From: Actinomadura sp. K4S16
GTDB lineage: Bacteria; Actinomycetota; Actinomycetes; Streptosporangiales; Streptosporangiaceae
Direction: 5' to 3'
DNA: 64,000 bases
NCBI RefSeq assembly: GCF_008327685.1
Contig: NZ_BDDE01000021.1
Location: 181,629 to 245,628 of the forward strand
The notes under the pieces were generated by a model. That model was not told where the DNA came from and did not search any database. It saw only the letters and a program-made list of their open reading frames with translations. Positions 26,011 to 35,388 of the stretch are shown one piece after another. Position 1 is the first letter of the stretch. Every line of letters begins with the position of its first letter. The translations under genes were made by a program, and so were the position numbers.

Positions 26011-29000
26011 GTGAGCACGATCCTCGTCAGGCGCAAGGAGCGCCGCAAACCACCGCCGGCCCCCAAGGGCGAGCTGCTGCTGGAGTCGCCTCCGGAGATC
26101 CCGGAGATGCAGAGCGGCGGCCTGCAGAACGTGCTCATGTACCTGCCGATGGCCGTCATGCCGGTCATGATGGGGCTGATGTTCCTGGGCGGCGGGACCA
26201 GGAGCCCGATGATGATGATCAGCAGCGGCGGCATGGCGCTGGCCATGGGCGGCATGATGCTCGGCCAGATCGGCCGCGGCTCGGGCGAGCGCAAGTTCAA
26301 GCTGAACGGTGCGCGCCGCGACTACTTCCGCTACCTGTCGCAGGTGCGGCGCAAGGTGCGGCGCGCGGCCGAGCAGCAGCGCGAGTCGCTGGAGTGGAAC
26401 AGCCCGTCCCCCGACTCGCTGTGGTCGCTGGTGATGAGCGCGCGGATCTGGGAGCGGCGCCCCACCGACCCCGACTTCGGGAACGTGCGGATCGGCGCCG
26501 GGCCGCAGAAGCTCGCCGTCCAGCTGATCCCGCCGGAGACGCGCCCGATCGAGGACCTGGAGCCGATGACGGCGGGCGCGCTGCGCCGGTTCGTCCGGGC
26601 GCACTCGACGGTGCCGAACCTGCCGGTGGCGGTGTCGCTGCCGTCGTTCGCGCGCATCCTGCCGATGGGCGACATGGACGCGGTGCGCGCCATGGTCCGC
26701 GCGATGATCGCGCAGCTCACCGCGTTCCACTCGCCCGACGACATGCGGGTCAGCGTGTGCGCGTCGCCGGACGCGATGCCGCACTGGGACTGGATGAAGT
26801 GGCTGCCGCACACGATGCACCCCACGGTGACGGACGCGGCGGGACCGGTCCGGCTGATGGCGGGCAGCCTCGCCGAGCTGGAGCGGATGTTCGGCACCGA
26901 GGTGAAGGACCGGGCCCGGTTCACCCCCGGCCTCCAGCAGAGCGACCTGCCCTACCACGTGGTCATCGTGGACGGCGGCGCCGTCACCCCCGACTCGCAG
27001 ATCGGCTCGGACGGCATCGAGGGCGTCTGCGTCATCGACCTGACCGGGCACGTCGCGCCGACCGCCGACAACACGATGCTGCGGTTGCGGGTCGCCCCCG
27101 ACAAGATGGCGATGCTGCGCCGCGACCGCACCGGCAAGGACGTGCCGAACCTGCTCGGCCGGCCCGACCAGTTCAGCTACGTCCAGGCGGACGGCCTCGC
27201 GCGGCAGCTCGCCCCGCTGCGGGCCAGCGCCGCCGCCGGCCCCGAGCTGGACGCGCTGTCGGCCGCGACGACGCTGACGACGCTGCTCGGCGTCCCCGAC
27301 CCGGCCAGGATCGACCCGCGGCAGGCGTGGCAGCCGCGGGCGCCGCGCAACCGGCTGCGGGTGCCGATCGGCCTGGACGCCGACGGCCGCCCGATCGAGC
27401 TGGACATCAAGGAGGCCGCCCAGGGCGGCTACGGCCCGCACGGCCTGTGCATCGGCGCGACCGGCTCCGGCAAGTCGGAGCTGCTGCGCACGCTGGTGCT
27501 CGGCCTCGCGATGACGCACTCGTCCGAGGTGCTGAACTTCGTCCTCGTCGACTTCAAGGGCGGCGCGACGTTCCTCGGCATGGACGGCCTCCAGCACGTC
27601 TCGGCCATCATCACGAACCTTGAGGACGAGCTCCCGCTCGTCGACCGCATGTACGACGCGCTGCACGGCGAGATGGTGCGGCGCCAGGAGTGGCTGCGCG
27701 CCGCCGGCAACTACGCCTCGCTGCGCGACTACGAGAAGGCCCGCGAGCAGGGCGCGCCGCTCAAGCCGATGCCGACCCTGTTCGTCGTGCTGGACGAGTT
27801 CTCCGAGCTGCTGTCCGCCAAGCCCGACTTCGCCGAGCTGTTCGTCATGATCGGACGGCTCGGGCGCTCGCTCGGCGTCCACCTGCTGCTCGCGTCGCAG
27901 CGGCTGGAGGAGGGCAAGCTGCGCGGGCTGGACACGCACCTGTCCTACCGGATCGGCCTGCGCACGTTCTCCTCGGCGGAGTCGCGGGTCGTGCTCGGCG
28001 TGCCCGACGCCTACGAGCTGCCGCAGGCGCCCGGCAACGGCTACCTGAAGATCGGCACCGAGACGATGACGCGGTTCCGCGCGGCCTACGTCTCGGGCCC
28101 GTACAAGCCGGAGGACGGCCGGGCGGACGAGTCGCCGCAGGGGCCGCGGCAGCTCGCGCAGATCGTCCCGTTCACGCCCGCGTACGTGCGGCCGCAGATG
28201 CAGGAGCAGGCGCAGCAGCAGGGCCGCAAGGAGGACGAGGGCCCGCAGATCAGCCTGTTCGACCTCGTCGTCAAGCAGCTCGCCGGGCACGGCCCGAAGC
28301 CGCACGAGATCTGGCTGCCGCCGCTGGAGGATCCGTCCACCCTCGACCAGGTGCTGCCGAACCTCCAGCAGACGCCGGAGTTCGGCTTCACGACGGCCGG
28401 CTGGGACGGCCGGGGGCGGCTGCACGCCTTCGCGGGCATCGTGGACAAGCCGTTCGACCAGCGCCGCGACCCGATGTGGCTGGACCTGTCCGGCGCCGCC
28501 GGCCACATCGGCGTGGCGGGCAACCCGCAGTCCGGCAAGTCGACCCTGCTGCGCACCCTGATCACCTCGCTCGCGCTGATGCACACGCCGCAGGAGGTGC
28601 AGTTCTACTGCCTGGACTTCGGCGGCGGCGCGCTCGCCGCGCTGGCCGACCTGCCGCACGTCGGCGGCGTCGCGAGCCGCCTCGACCCCGACCGCGTCCG
28701 GCGCACGGTCGCGGAGGTGTCGGGGCTGCTGGAGTCGCGGGAGCGGTTCTTCACCGAGCGGGGCATCGACTCGATCGCCGCCTACCGGCGGATGCGGGCC
28801 GAGGGGCAGATCGCCGGGGACGGCTTCGGCGACGTGTTCCTCGTCGTCGACAACTGGCTGACCGTCCGGCAGGAGTTCGAGGCCGTCGAGGCGACGGTCA
28901 CCGACCTCGCCGCGCGCGGCCTCGGCTACGGCATCCACGTCGTCGCCTCGACCAACAAGTGGTCGGAGTTCCGGCTGACGATCCGCGACCTGCTCACGAC

Positions 29001-29985
29001 GAAGCTGGAGCTGAAGCTCGGCGACCCCTACGAGTCGGAGATGGACCGCAAGCTCGCCTCGAACGTCCCCGAGGGGCGTCCGGGCCGCGGCCTCACCCGC
29101 GAGGGCCTGCACTTCCTCGGCGCGCTGCCCCGCGTCGACGGCCGCGCCTCGGCGGGCGACCTCACCGACGGCGTCCGGCACCTGGTGCAGACGATCCAGG
29201 CCGGCTGGCAGGGCCGGCCGCCCGCGCCGCCGGTGCGGATGCTGCCGGACGTGCTGCCGGCCGCGTCGCTGCCCGCCGTCGCCGAGACCGGCAAGCGCAT
29301 CCCGATCGGCATCGACGAGGACACGCTGTCCCCCGTCCTGCTGGACTTCGAGAACGACCCGCACTTCGTCGTCCTCGGCGACAACGAGTGCGGCAAGTCC
29401 AACCTGCTGCGGCTCATCGTCGAGTCGATCAAGGCCAGGTACACCACCGACGAGGCGCGGATCATCATGCTCGACTACCGCCGGGCACTGCTGGACTCCG
29501 CGGAGAGCGAGCACGTCATCGGGTTCGCGGCGTCCTCGACGGCCGCGGGCGGGCTGATGAAGGACGTCCACGGCGCCCTGGTCAACCGGCTCCCTCCGTC
29601 CGACCTGACGCCCGAGCAGCTGCGCAACCGGTCGTGGTGGAGCGGGTCGGAGCTGTTCCTGGTGGTGGACGACTACGACCTGGTCGCCACCCCGTCCGGC
29701 AACCCGCTCGCGCAGCTGGCCGAGCTGCTGCCGCAGGCCCGCGACATCGGCATGCACGTGATCCTGTCCCGCACCATGGGCGGGGCGGGCCGCGCGATGT
29801 TCGACCCGGTCCTGCAGCGGCTGAAGGACATGGCCAGCCCGGCGCTGATCATGTCCGGCAACAAGGACGAGGGCAACCTGTTCGACGTGCGGCCGAGCCC
29901 GCTGCCCCCGGGCCGCGGCACCCACGCCGACCGCCGCAGCGGCAAGCGCCTCATCCAGACGGCCTTCTACGGCCAGCAGCAGTAA
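26011..29985 (+). CDS. eccC: T7SS motor ATPase EccC, EccCa and EccCb fused
   Basis: A 1,324-residue FtsK/SpoIIIE-type motor that recognises and drives substrates through the T7SS. Two membrane helices lie near residues 42-62 and 66-88. Three ATPase domains follow with Walker A lysines K488 (GATGSGKS), K843 (GNPQSGKS) and K1129 (GDNECGKS). Walker B-type strands include LFVVLDEFSELL in the first domain and DVFLVVDNW in the second. In mycobacteria the gene is often split into eccCa and eccCb; here it is one chain. The GTG start has GGAGG upstream. Confidence 0.93.
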   Translation: MSTILVRRKERRKPPPAPKGELLLESPPEIPEMQSGGLQNVLMYLPMAVMPVMMGLMFLGGGTRSPMMMISSGGMALAMGGMMLGQIGRGSGERKFKLNGARRDYFRYLSQVRRKVRRAAEQQRESLEWNSPSPDSLWSLVMSARIWERRPTDPDFGNVRIGAGPQKLAVQLIPPETRPIEDLEPMTAGALRRFVRAHSTVPNLPVAVSLPSFARILPMGDMDAVRAMVRAMIAQLTAFHSPDDMRVSVCASPDAMPHWDWMKWLPHTMHPTVTDAAGPVRLMAGSLAELERMFGTEVKDRARFTPGLQQSDLPYHVVIVDGGAVTPDSQIGSDGIEGVCVIDLTGHVAPTADNTMLRLRVAPDKMAMLRRDRTGKDVPNLLGRPDQFSYVQADGLARQLAPLRASAAAGPELDALSAATTLTTLLGVPDPARIDPRQAWQPRAPRNRLRVPIGLDADGRPIELDIKEAAQGGYGPHGLCIGATGSGKSELLRTLVLGLAMTHSSEVLNFVLVDFKGGATFLGMDGLQHVSAIITNLEDELPLVDRMYDALHGEMVRRQEWLRAAGNYASLRDYEKAREQGAPLKPMPTLFVVLDEFSELLSAKPDFAELFVMIGRLGRSLGVHLLLASQRLEEGKLRGLDTHLSYRIGLRTFSSAESRVVLGVPDAYELPQAPGNGYLKIGTETMTRFRAAYVSGPYKPEDGRADESPQGPRQLAQIVPFTPAYVRPQMQEQAQQQGRKEDEGPQISLFDLVVKQLAGHGPKPHEIWLPPLEDPSTLDQVLPNLQQTPEFGFTTAGWDGRGRLHAFAGIVDKPFDQRRDPMWLDLSGAAGHIGVAGNPQSGKSTLLRTLITSLALMHTPQEVQFYCLDFGGGALAALADLPHVGGVASRLDPDRVRRTVAEVSGLLESRERFFTERGIDSIAAYRRMRAEGQIAGDGFGDVFLVVDNWLTVRQEFEAVEATVTDLAARGLGYGIHVVASTNKWSEFRLTIRDLLTTKLELKLGDPYESEMDRKLASNVPEGRPGRGLTREGLHFLGALPRVDGRASAGDLTDGVRHLVQTIQAGWQGRPPAPPVRMLPDVLPAASLPAVAETGKRIPIGIDEDTLSPVLLDFENDPHFVVLGDNECGKSNLLRLIVESIKARYTTDEARIIMLDYRRALLDSAESEHVIGFAASSTAAGGLMKDVHGALVNRLPPSDLTPEQLRNRSWWSGSELFLVVDDYDLVATPSGNPLAQLAELLPQARDIGMHVILSRTMGGAGRAMFDPVLQRLKDMASPALIMSGNKDEGNLFDVRPSPLPPGRGTHADRRSGKRLIQTAFYGQQQ

Positions 29986-29991
29986 CCGGCG

Positions 29992-30039
29992 GGAACGCGG
30001 AACGCCCCGGGCCCACGAGCCCGGGGCGTTCCGCGTTCC
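29992..30039 (+). terminator. Strong terminator after eccC
   Basis: A perfect 21-base-pair stem (29992-30012 with 30019-30039) closes over the loop CCACGA, seven bases after the eccC stop. There is no T tract, which is common in actinomycetes. It separates eccC from the methyltransferase promoter. Confidence 0.85.
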
Positions 30040-30050
30040 GCGGTCCGGGC

Positions 30051-30081
30051 TTGACTTCAAGTCGGCTTGAAGACGCAGCAT
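30051..30081 (+). promoter_or_regulatory. MerR-type promoter and operator
   Basis: TTGACT (30051-30056) is the -35. The perfect dyad CTTCAAG-TCGG-CTTGAAG (30055-30072) lies between it and a weak -10 CAGCAT (30076-30081), giving a 19-base spacer, as in MerR-family promoters, which are overlong until the regulator bends them. Transcription would start at about 30088, at the ATG of the methyltransferase. No merR gene is in the window. Confidence 0.65.
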
Positions 30082-30088
30082 GGGCGCC

Positions 30089-30835
30089 ATGCCGACCCCG
30101 ATCGAAGAACTCATCGCCCTGCTCGACGCCCACGACGCCAAGCCGGACGCCACGCGGCTGCGGGCCCGCTCCTACGAACTGCTCGACGTCGCTCCGGGCA
30201 TGCCCGTGGCGGACGTCGGCTGCGGCACCGGACGCGCGGTCGCCGAGATGGCCGCGCTGGGCGCGCGGGCCGTCGGGGTCGACCTGAGCGAGAAGATGCT
30301 CGCGATGGCGCGCGACCGGTTCGCAGGCGGCGACTTCCGCCTCGGCGACGCGACGGCGCTGCCGTTCCGGGACGGCGAACTCGGCGGCTACCGGGCCGAC
30401 AAGGTCCTGCACGCCCTTCCCGAACCCGCCGCGGCCGTCGCCGAGGCGTGGCGCGTCCTGTCCCCCGGCGGACGCGCCGTGCTGTGCGGCCAGGACTGGG
30501 ACGCGTTCGTCGTGGACTCGGCCCACCCGGAACTCACCCGGACGATCGTGCACGCGCGCGCCGACCGGCTACCGTCCCCGCGGGCCGCCCGCCGGTACCG
30601 CAACCTGCTGCTGGACGCCGGCTTCCGCGACGCGGCCGTCGAGGTCCACACCGCCGTGTTCACCGATGAAGAGGCGCTGCCCGTACTGGCCAACCTCGTC
30701 GAGGCGTGCCGCACCGGCGGGGACATCACCGGCGAGGAGGCCGACGCGTGGCTCGCCGATCAGCGGGAGCGCGCCGCACGCGACCGGCTGTTCCTGGCCT
30801 TGCCGATGGTCCTGGCGTCCGCCGTCAAACCCTGA
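30089..30835 (+). CDS. SAM-dependent class I methyltransferase
   Basis: A 248-residue cytosolic methyltransferase of the UbiE/SmtA type. Motif I is VADVGCGTGRAVAEMA, motif II region AVGVDLSEKML, motif III region GDATALPF and the later LSPGGRAVL strand. The substrate is unknown. Two ATGs (30080, 30089) are in frame with no Shine-Dalgarno; the second is preferred because the predicted transcription start lies at it, giving leaderless translation. Upstream is a MerR-type operator, so induction by a small molecule or stress is likely. Confidence 0.85.
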   Translation: MPTPIEELIALLDAHDAKPDATRLRARSYELLDVAPGMPVADVGCGTGRAVAEMAALGARAVGVDLSEKMLAMARDRFAGGDFRLGDATALPFRDGELGGYRADKVLHALPEPAAAVAEAWRVLSPGGRAVLCGQDWDAFVVDSAHPELTRTIVHARADRLPSPRAARRYRNLLLDAGFRDAAVEVHTAVFTDEEALPVLANLVEACRTGGDITGEEADAWLADQRERAARDRLFLALPMVLASAVKP

Positions 30836-30846
30836 CCCGTCCGGGG

Positions 30847-32151
30847 TCAGTCGCTCTCCTCGGCGGGGATGACCGCCCGGCCCGGGCGCCAGCCGCGCCG
30901 GCGGCCCATCGGGATGATCGCCCCGGCGAACGCGACGCACAGCGCGAGCGCGAGGGCGCCGCCCGCCACGGCCATCCCGATCGTGCGGGCCCGGTGGTCG
31001 ACGGGCGCCGGCTTCGCGATCGGGACGGCGCCGCTCAGCGGGCGAGCCTGCCCCGCGCCGGGCGAGGCGTTCGGATCGACCAGGGCCGACACGGCCTGGA
31101 GCGGGCTGATCATGCCGTGCCCGCTGCCCGAGCCGTTGCCGCCCTCCGCCGTGATGAGGATCCGGTTGATGACCTGCTGGTAGTTCAGCTTGGGGTGCCG
31201 TGCGCGGACGAGGGCGGCGACGCCGGCCGCGTAGGGGGCGCCGAAGCTCGTGCCCTGCAGGCCGCCGACGTAGCCCTTGCCGAGGGTCGAGATGACGTTC
31301 TGGCCGGGCGCCGAGACGTCGATGCGGGTCTTCTGGTTGGAGAACCCGGTAATGGTGCCCGCCTCGTCCACCGCGGCGACGGACAGGACGCCCTTGTAGC
31401 TCGCCGGGTAGGCGGCGCTCTCCTTGCCCCGCTGGTCCTGGGTGACGTTGCCCGCGGCGGCGACGATGAGCGCGTCGTGCTTCTGCGCGCCCTCGACGGC
31501 CCTGCGCAGCGCGGGCGTGTCCGGCGCTGCCGACGACACGTTGATGACCTTCGCGCCGTGGGCGACGGCCCAGTCGATGGCCTTCGGCAGGAGCGAGTTG
31601 TCCTGCGTGCTCTCGCCGCTGGCGAACTTGGCGTTCAGCAGCCTGACCTGCGGCGCGACGCCGACGAACGGGACGTTGCGGGCGCGCATGTCGGTCGCGG
31701 CGATGATGCCCGCGACCTCCGTGCCGTGCCCGAGGCAGTCGTCGGTGGTGCTGCCGGTCGCGTCGTAGCTCGCCGCGATCTTGCCCTTGAGCTGCGGATG
31801 GCTCGCGTTGACGCCGCTGTCGACGACGGCGACGGTCACGCCCCGGCCGCGGGTGATCGGCCAGGCCTGCTCGAAGTCCAGCCGCCGCTGCGCCCACGGC
31901 TCGACCGTGATCGCCGACGCGGGCTGCCCGATCTGCTCGTTGCACTTGGGCGCCGGGGCCTGCGTCGGAAGCCGCCGCGTCGGCTTCGGCTTGGTGGTGG
32001 CCTGCGGCTTCTTGGTGGCCGTCGGCTTCGCCGTGGTCGTCGGCGCCGCCTGGGGCCGGTCCGCCGGCGCCGCGGCGGCCGCCGGGGCGAACGCCAGAAC
32101 GGACGTCAGGGCCAGGCTTGCGGTGCCCGCCGCGATTCGCCCTCCGCGCAT
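30847..32151 (-). CDS. Mycosin 2, membrane-anchored subtilisin
   Basis: A 434-residue S8 protease with signal peptide, a Thr/Lys/Pro-rich linker and the triad D (VAVVDSGVN), H (LGHGTEVAG) and S (GTSFGAPYAAG). A C-terminal membrane helix (MAVAGGALALALCVAFAGAI) precedes a basic tail. It is distinct from mycosin 1 in linker and tail and lies on the other side of eccC. The start at 32151 has AGGAGAG at a proper distance. It may serve the same T7SS or process particular substrates. Confidence 0.88.
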   Translation of the reverse strand: MRGGRIAAGTASLALTSVLAFAPAAAAAPADRPQAAPTTTAKPTATKKPQATTKPKPTRRLPTQAPAPKCNEQIGQPASAITVEPWAQRRLDFEQAWPITRGRGVTVAVVDSGVNASHPQLKGKIAASYDATGSTTDDCLGHGTEVAGIIAATDMRARNVPFVGVAPQVRLLNAKFASGESTQDNSLLPKAIDWAVAHGAKVINVSSAAPDTPALRRAVEGAQKHDALIVAAAGNVTQDQRGKESAAYPASYKGVLSVAAVDEAGTITGFSNQKTRIDVSAPGQNVISTLGKGYVGGLQGTSFGAPYAAGVAALVRARHPKLNYQQVINRILITAEGGNGSGSGHGMISPLQAVSALVDPNASPGAGQARPLSGAVPIAKPAPVDHRARTIGMAVAGGALALALCVAFAGAIIPMGRRRGWRPGRAVIPAEESD

Positions 32152-32283
32152 TCCTCGTCTCTCCTGACGTGTGCGAACCACACGACTCTAAGGGATCAGC
32201 AGCGTACAGATCACGCCGTCCCGGACACGACCGGCGCGCTCCCGATCCCGTGCGTTGGGACCGGGCGCGTTACGATCTGGCGC

Positions 32284-32901
32284 GTGCTGCCCTCCGCACC
32301 GGCTCCCCCTCCCCCGGCAGGCCCCGCGCGCCGCGCGACGCGGCCGCGATGGCTCGCGCCCGCCGCGGCCGCGGGAGTGGCGGCCATCCTGGTCCCGGTG
32401 CTGTGGGTGACGGGCGGGTTCAAGGAGACGCCCAAGCAGCCCGCCGCGAAGCCCGGCAAGCCTCTCGACCTGGGGTTGTTCGAGGTGACCGTCCACGACG
32501 CGCGGATCGGGCAGGTCGAGGGCGGCTTCGGCGCCGGCAGGGAGCGCCGCCTCATCGTGCGGCTGCGGGTGCTCAACAAGGGCCAGGAGACCGAGTCGCT
32601 CGGCATCGGCGGCCTGTCCGACGGCGTGGTCGCGCTCACCAAGGCCGGCAAGTGGCTGAAGCCCGACGACGTGGAGGGCGTCGCGGGCGGCTCGAAGACC
32701 GGCACGACGCAGCCGGGGCTGCCGGTCGAGGCGTCCGCGATGTGGAAGATGGGACCGGCCGACGCGCCCACCGAACTGACCGTGGGCCTGCGCAAGTGGG
32801 AGTACGAGCACGGGTTCACCGACGACGACTACAACTGGCTGGTCGACCCGAAGAGCGACGAGCTCGCGGGCCGCCTCACCCTCCCGGTGAGCCCGCGGTG
32901 A
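32284..32901 (+). CDS. Membrane-anchored exterior domain protein 1
   Basis: A 205-residue protein with GTG start, a short cytoplasmic tail, one membrane helix (about 24-42) and an exterior beta-rich domain (LFEVTVHDARIGQ, RRLIVRLRVLNKG) that recalls DUF4352-type immunoglobulin-like domains. First of three genes joined by start/stop overlaps. Function unknown. Their place beside mycosin 2 suggests a link to the envelope or T7SS, which is inference. Confidence 0.75.
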   Translation: MLPSAPAPPPPAGPARRATRPRWLAPAAAAGVAAILVPVLWVTGGFKETPKQPAAKPGKPLDLGLFEVTVHDARIGQVEGGFGAGRERRLIVRLRVLNKGQETESLGIGGLSDGVVALTKAGKWLKPDDVEGVAGGSKTGTTQPGLPVEASAMWKMGPADAPTELTVGLRKWEYEHGFTDDDYNWLVDPKSDELAGRLTLPVSPR

Positions 32902-33503
32902 ACGGCCGCGAGATCCTGCTGCGGGCGGGCGCCGGCGTCGGCGGGACGCTCCTGCTCGCCGGCGCGATGTGGCTGCACTCCGTCCGCCCCCAGGTGCGGG
33001 CCGCGGAGCTGGACCCGATCCGGACCGGCGGTGCGGTCGGCGAGGAGGTCGCGACCCGGTACTTCAGCGTCCGGGTCGAGCGGGTGGACGCGGCGCGGTC
33101 GCTGGAGCCGAGCCTCAGCCTCGGCAACCCGCCGCCGGTCGGGACGGACGGCGTCTACCTCGTCGTGCGGCTGCGGGCGACGAGCCGGGAGGAGCCGCTC
33201 CAGCTGTCCTCCGCCGTCCTGGAGACGCCCGGCGGCTACACGTTCCGGGAGGACCCGCGGACCGGGTCGGCCTCCGCGGGCGCGCAGCCGACGTTCGAGC
33301 CGATGATCTGGACGCCCGCGACGTTCCTGTTCGAGCTGCCGAGGAACCGGGTGGCGGGCGCGCACCTCGTCGTCGGGACCGGCGGTCTGCTGCCGCAGCT
33401 GTCCGCCGCGGCCGACATCGACCTCGGCCTCACCGCGGACCGCGCGGCGGCGCTGCTGCGCGGCGCCCCGGAGCGCTACAAGGTCAGGGCGGACGGCCCG
33501 TGA
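32898..33503 (+). CDS. Membrane-anchored exterior domain protein 2
   Basis: A 201-residue protein starting at a GTG in a 4-base overlap with the previous gene. One membrane helix near the N terminus (AGAGVGGTLLLAGAMWL) and an exterior beta-rich domain (YFSVRVERVDAAR, YLVVRLRATS, FLFELPRNRVAGAHLVVG). It has the same architecture as the genes on either side, so the three may form a complex. Family not recognised. Confidence 0.75.
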   Translation: MNGREILLRAGAGVGGTLLLAGAMWLHSVRPQVRAAELDPIRTGGAVGEEVATRYFSVRVERVDAARSLEPSLSLGNPPPVGTDGVYLVVRLRATSREEPLQLSSAVLETPGGYTFREDPRTGSASAGAQPTFEPMIWTPATFLFELPRNRVAGAHLVVGTGGLLPQLSAAADIDLGLTADRAAALLRGAPERYKVRADGP

Positions 33504-34075
33504 CCGCCGCCGACACCCACCCCGACGGGATCCCGCTCCCCACCCCGTCCGACCGGTCCCGGTTGCGGCCGAGGGACCGGCGCGTCGTCCAGGCGATCGC
33601 ACTCGTGTGCGCGATGTCGGCGTACCTCGTCGTGCACTGGGCGGACGACACCCGCACCGTCCGCAAGAACCTGGATCCGCCGGAGAAGGTCACCACCGTC
33701 GCGGAGGGACGGATCGGTGAGCTGGCCGGCGCGCGATGGAAGGTCTTCGGACGGCAGAAGGCCGCACCGCTGGGCAAGGCCCAGGGCGACGTGACGGAAC
33801 TGCGGCTGCAGCTCGCCGTCCGCCCGTCCGACGCGGCGAGCGCCAAGGCGGTCGGCGCCTACGGCCTGGTCTACCGGTTCCGCGACGACGACGGCCGCGC
33901 GTGGTCGGCGACGGCGCTGCGGACGCGCGAGCCGGCGGCGGGCGTCGCCATGGCCGTGACCGTCAGGGGGACGGTGCCCCGCGCCATGGCGGACTCGCTG
34001 GAACTGGAGATCCGGGCGCCGAAGACGTCACGGAAGCCGGGGGCCCCGCAGGTTTCGCTGCGGTTCTCGCGCTGA
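33500..34075 (+). CDS. Membrane-anchored exterior domain protein 3
   Basis: A 191-residue protein, again starting in a 4-base overlap. The membrane helix is at about 28-46 (VVQAIALVCAMSAYLVVHWA) and the exterior part is beta-rich (VTELRLQLAVRP, YGLVYRFRDDDGRAW, VAMAVTVRG). Its last 113 bases overlap the convergent membrane protein gene. Function unknown. Confidence 0.72.
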   Translation: MTAADTHPDGIPLPTPSDRSRLRPRDRRVVQAIALVCAMSAYLVVHWADDTRTVRKNLDPPEKVTTVAEGRIGELAGARWKVFGRQKAAPLGKAQGDVTELRLQLAVRPSDAASAKAVGAYGLVYRFRDDDGRAWSATALRTREPAAGVAMAVTVRGTVPRAMADSLELEIRAPKTSRKPGAPQVSLRFSR

Positions 34076-35264
34076 CCCGCGCCATCACCAGGTTGAACGC
34101 CGCCGCGAGCAGGCACACGCGCAGGATCTCGAACACCAGGCCCGTCCCGTACCCGACGAACGGCAGCGCCCGCATCCACCACGTCACCTCGTGCGGACCG
34201 ATCAGCTCGTAGACGACCCGGCGGGAGGCCTCCTCCGCCACGTCCAGGCCGGCGAACAGCAGGCAGAACACCGCGAACGGCATCAGTCCCGACCGGCGCA
34301 CCAGCCGCAGCCCGTACCAGGCGGGCAGCCACATCTCACGGAACCCGCGGGTCAGCAGCTCCCGGGGGCTGCCCGAGCGGTCGATCCCGCCGGCGCGGGC
34401 CAGCCGCCGCGCCGTGCGGCTCCCGCCGAGCACGACCCGCTCGTCCCCCGCGTCCAGCCCGAGGACCACCCCGGCGATCACGAGCCAGATCAGCGCGCCG
34501 AGCACGGCGTCCTTGAACGGCGGCCACAGGTCGAGGACGGGTCCCGTCGCGCCGTCCACCCACGCCCACGCCTGCCGCGCGGTGAACCAGTCGACGCCCT
34601 CGCCGCGCAGATGGTCGATCGTGAAGATGCCGAACAGCGCGAAGTTGATCTCCAGGAACGCCACCAGCGCGCCGATCGCGCGGGGCAGCCGCTCCTCGAG
34701 CCGCCACTCCGCGAGCACCTTCAGCACGAACAGGCCCGCGGTGAGGCCGATCGCGAGGCCGAGGTGCCGCTCCATCGTCAGCAGCATCCCGGCGCCCTTG
34801 AGCTGCCCCTCGAAACCGCCCTCGGCGAACCCGCGGCTCGCGGCCATGCCCGCGAACTCGCGGGCGTCCTCGCCCTGCTTGCCCCACGCCAGGTAGAAGA
34901 TGACGAACGGAAGCGCGGCGCGGCCGATCGCGCCGAGCACCGACTCCTCGTTGCCCACCGCCCACGGCGTGAGGCCGCCGCCGGAGTCGCGGGCGGTGAC
35001 CACGTCCAGGCCCTCCCGGACGCTGTGCACCATCAGCACCGTCACCGCCAGGGTGATCACCACCAGCAGGCCGACGGTGGTGATCGGCGCGACGTTCGCC
35101 GCGAGGCCCTTCATCGCGCCGAGCCGGTAGCCCGCGTACATCGCGCCGTAGCGCAGCAGCTCCCCCACGGTGAACCACAGGGCGAGCGGCAGGACGAACC
35201 GCCCCGCGAGCTTCAGCGTCGCCCAGGGGAGGACCAGCGGGGAACGCGCGGACAGAGCGGACAT
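33963..35264 (-). CDS. Polytopic integral membrane protein, unknown
   Basis: A 433-residue protein with about eight to ten hydrophobic helices, starting MSALSARSPLVLPWATLKLAG. No transporter signature that I recognise. The C-terminal 40 residues are Ala/Pro/Ser-rich and are encoded over the end of the convergent gene. The hydrophobic core is too regular to be a shadow frame, so the gene itself is well supported; its function is not. Confidence 0.75.
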   Translation of the reverse strand: MSALSARSPLVLPWATLKLAGRFVLPLALWFTVGELLRYGAMYAGYRLGAMKGLAANVAPITTVGLLVVITLAVTVLMVHSVREGLDVVTARDSGGGLTPWAVGNEESVLGAIGRAALPFVIFYLAWGKQGEDAREFAGMAASRGFAEGGFEGQLKGAGMLLTMERHLGLAIGLTAGLFVLKVLAEWRLEERLPRAIGALVAFLEINFALFGIFTIDHLRGEGVDWFTARQAWAWVDGATGPVLDLWPPFKDAVLGALIWLVIAGVVLGLDAGDERVVLGGSRTARRLARAGGIDRSGSPRELLTRGFREMWLPAWYGLRLVRRSGLMPFAVFCLLFAGLDVAEEASRRVVYELIGPHEVTWWMRALPFVGYGTGLVFEILRVCLLAAAFNLVMARVSARTAAKPAGPPASVTSSAPGSPVPASPPWRGAPSP

Positions 35265-35278
35265 CGCGCCGATCGTAA

Positions 35279-35316
35279 CGAACCCCGCCGTCCCGATGGG
35301 GGGACGACGGGGTTCG
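35279..35316 (-). terminator. Terminator after the sulfur operon
   Basis: A 16-base-pair stem with one mismatch (35279-35294 with 35301-35316) around loop GATGGG lies 73 bases beyond the DUF1416 stop. Between them the sequence CCGATCAGA or a close variant recurs three times. Confidence 0.65.
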
Positions 35317-35388
35317 CGGACCGGGGCGCGGGTCGGACGGCACCGGTCGGCCGGCGCCGATCAGACCGCGCCGATCAGATCATGCCGG

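Noticed and set aside
25915..30153. Antisense frame of 1,412 codons across eccC
   Set aside because: It is the complement of a clearly conserved three-ATPase gene, is full of Arg/Ala/Pro/Gly repeats without family motifs, and arises from high GC at third positions.
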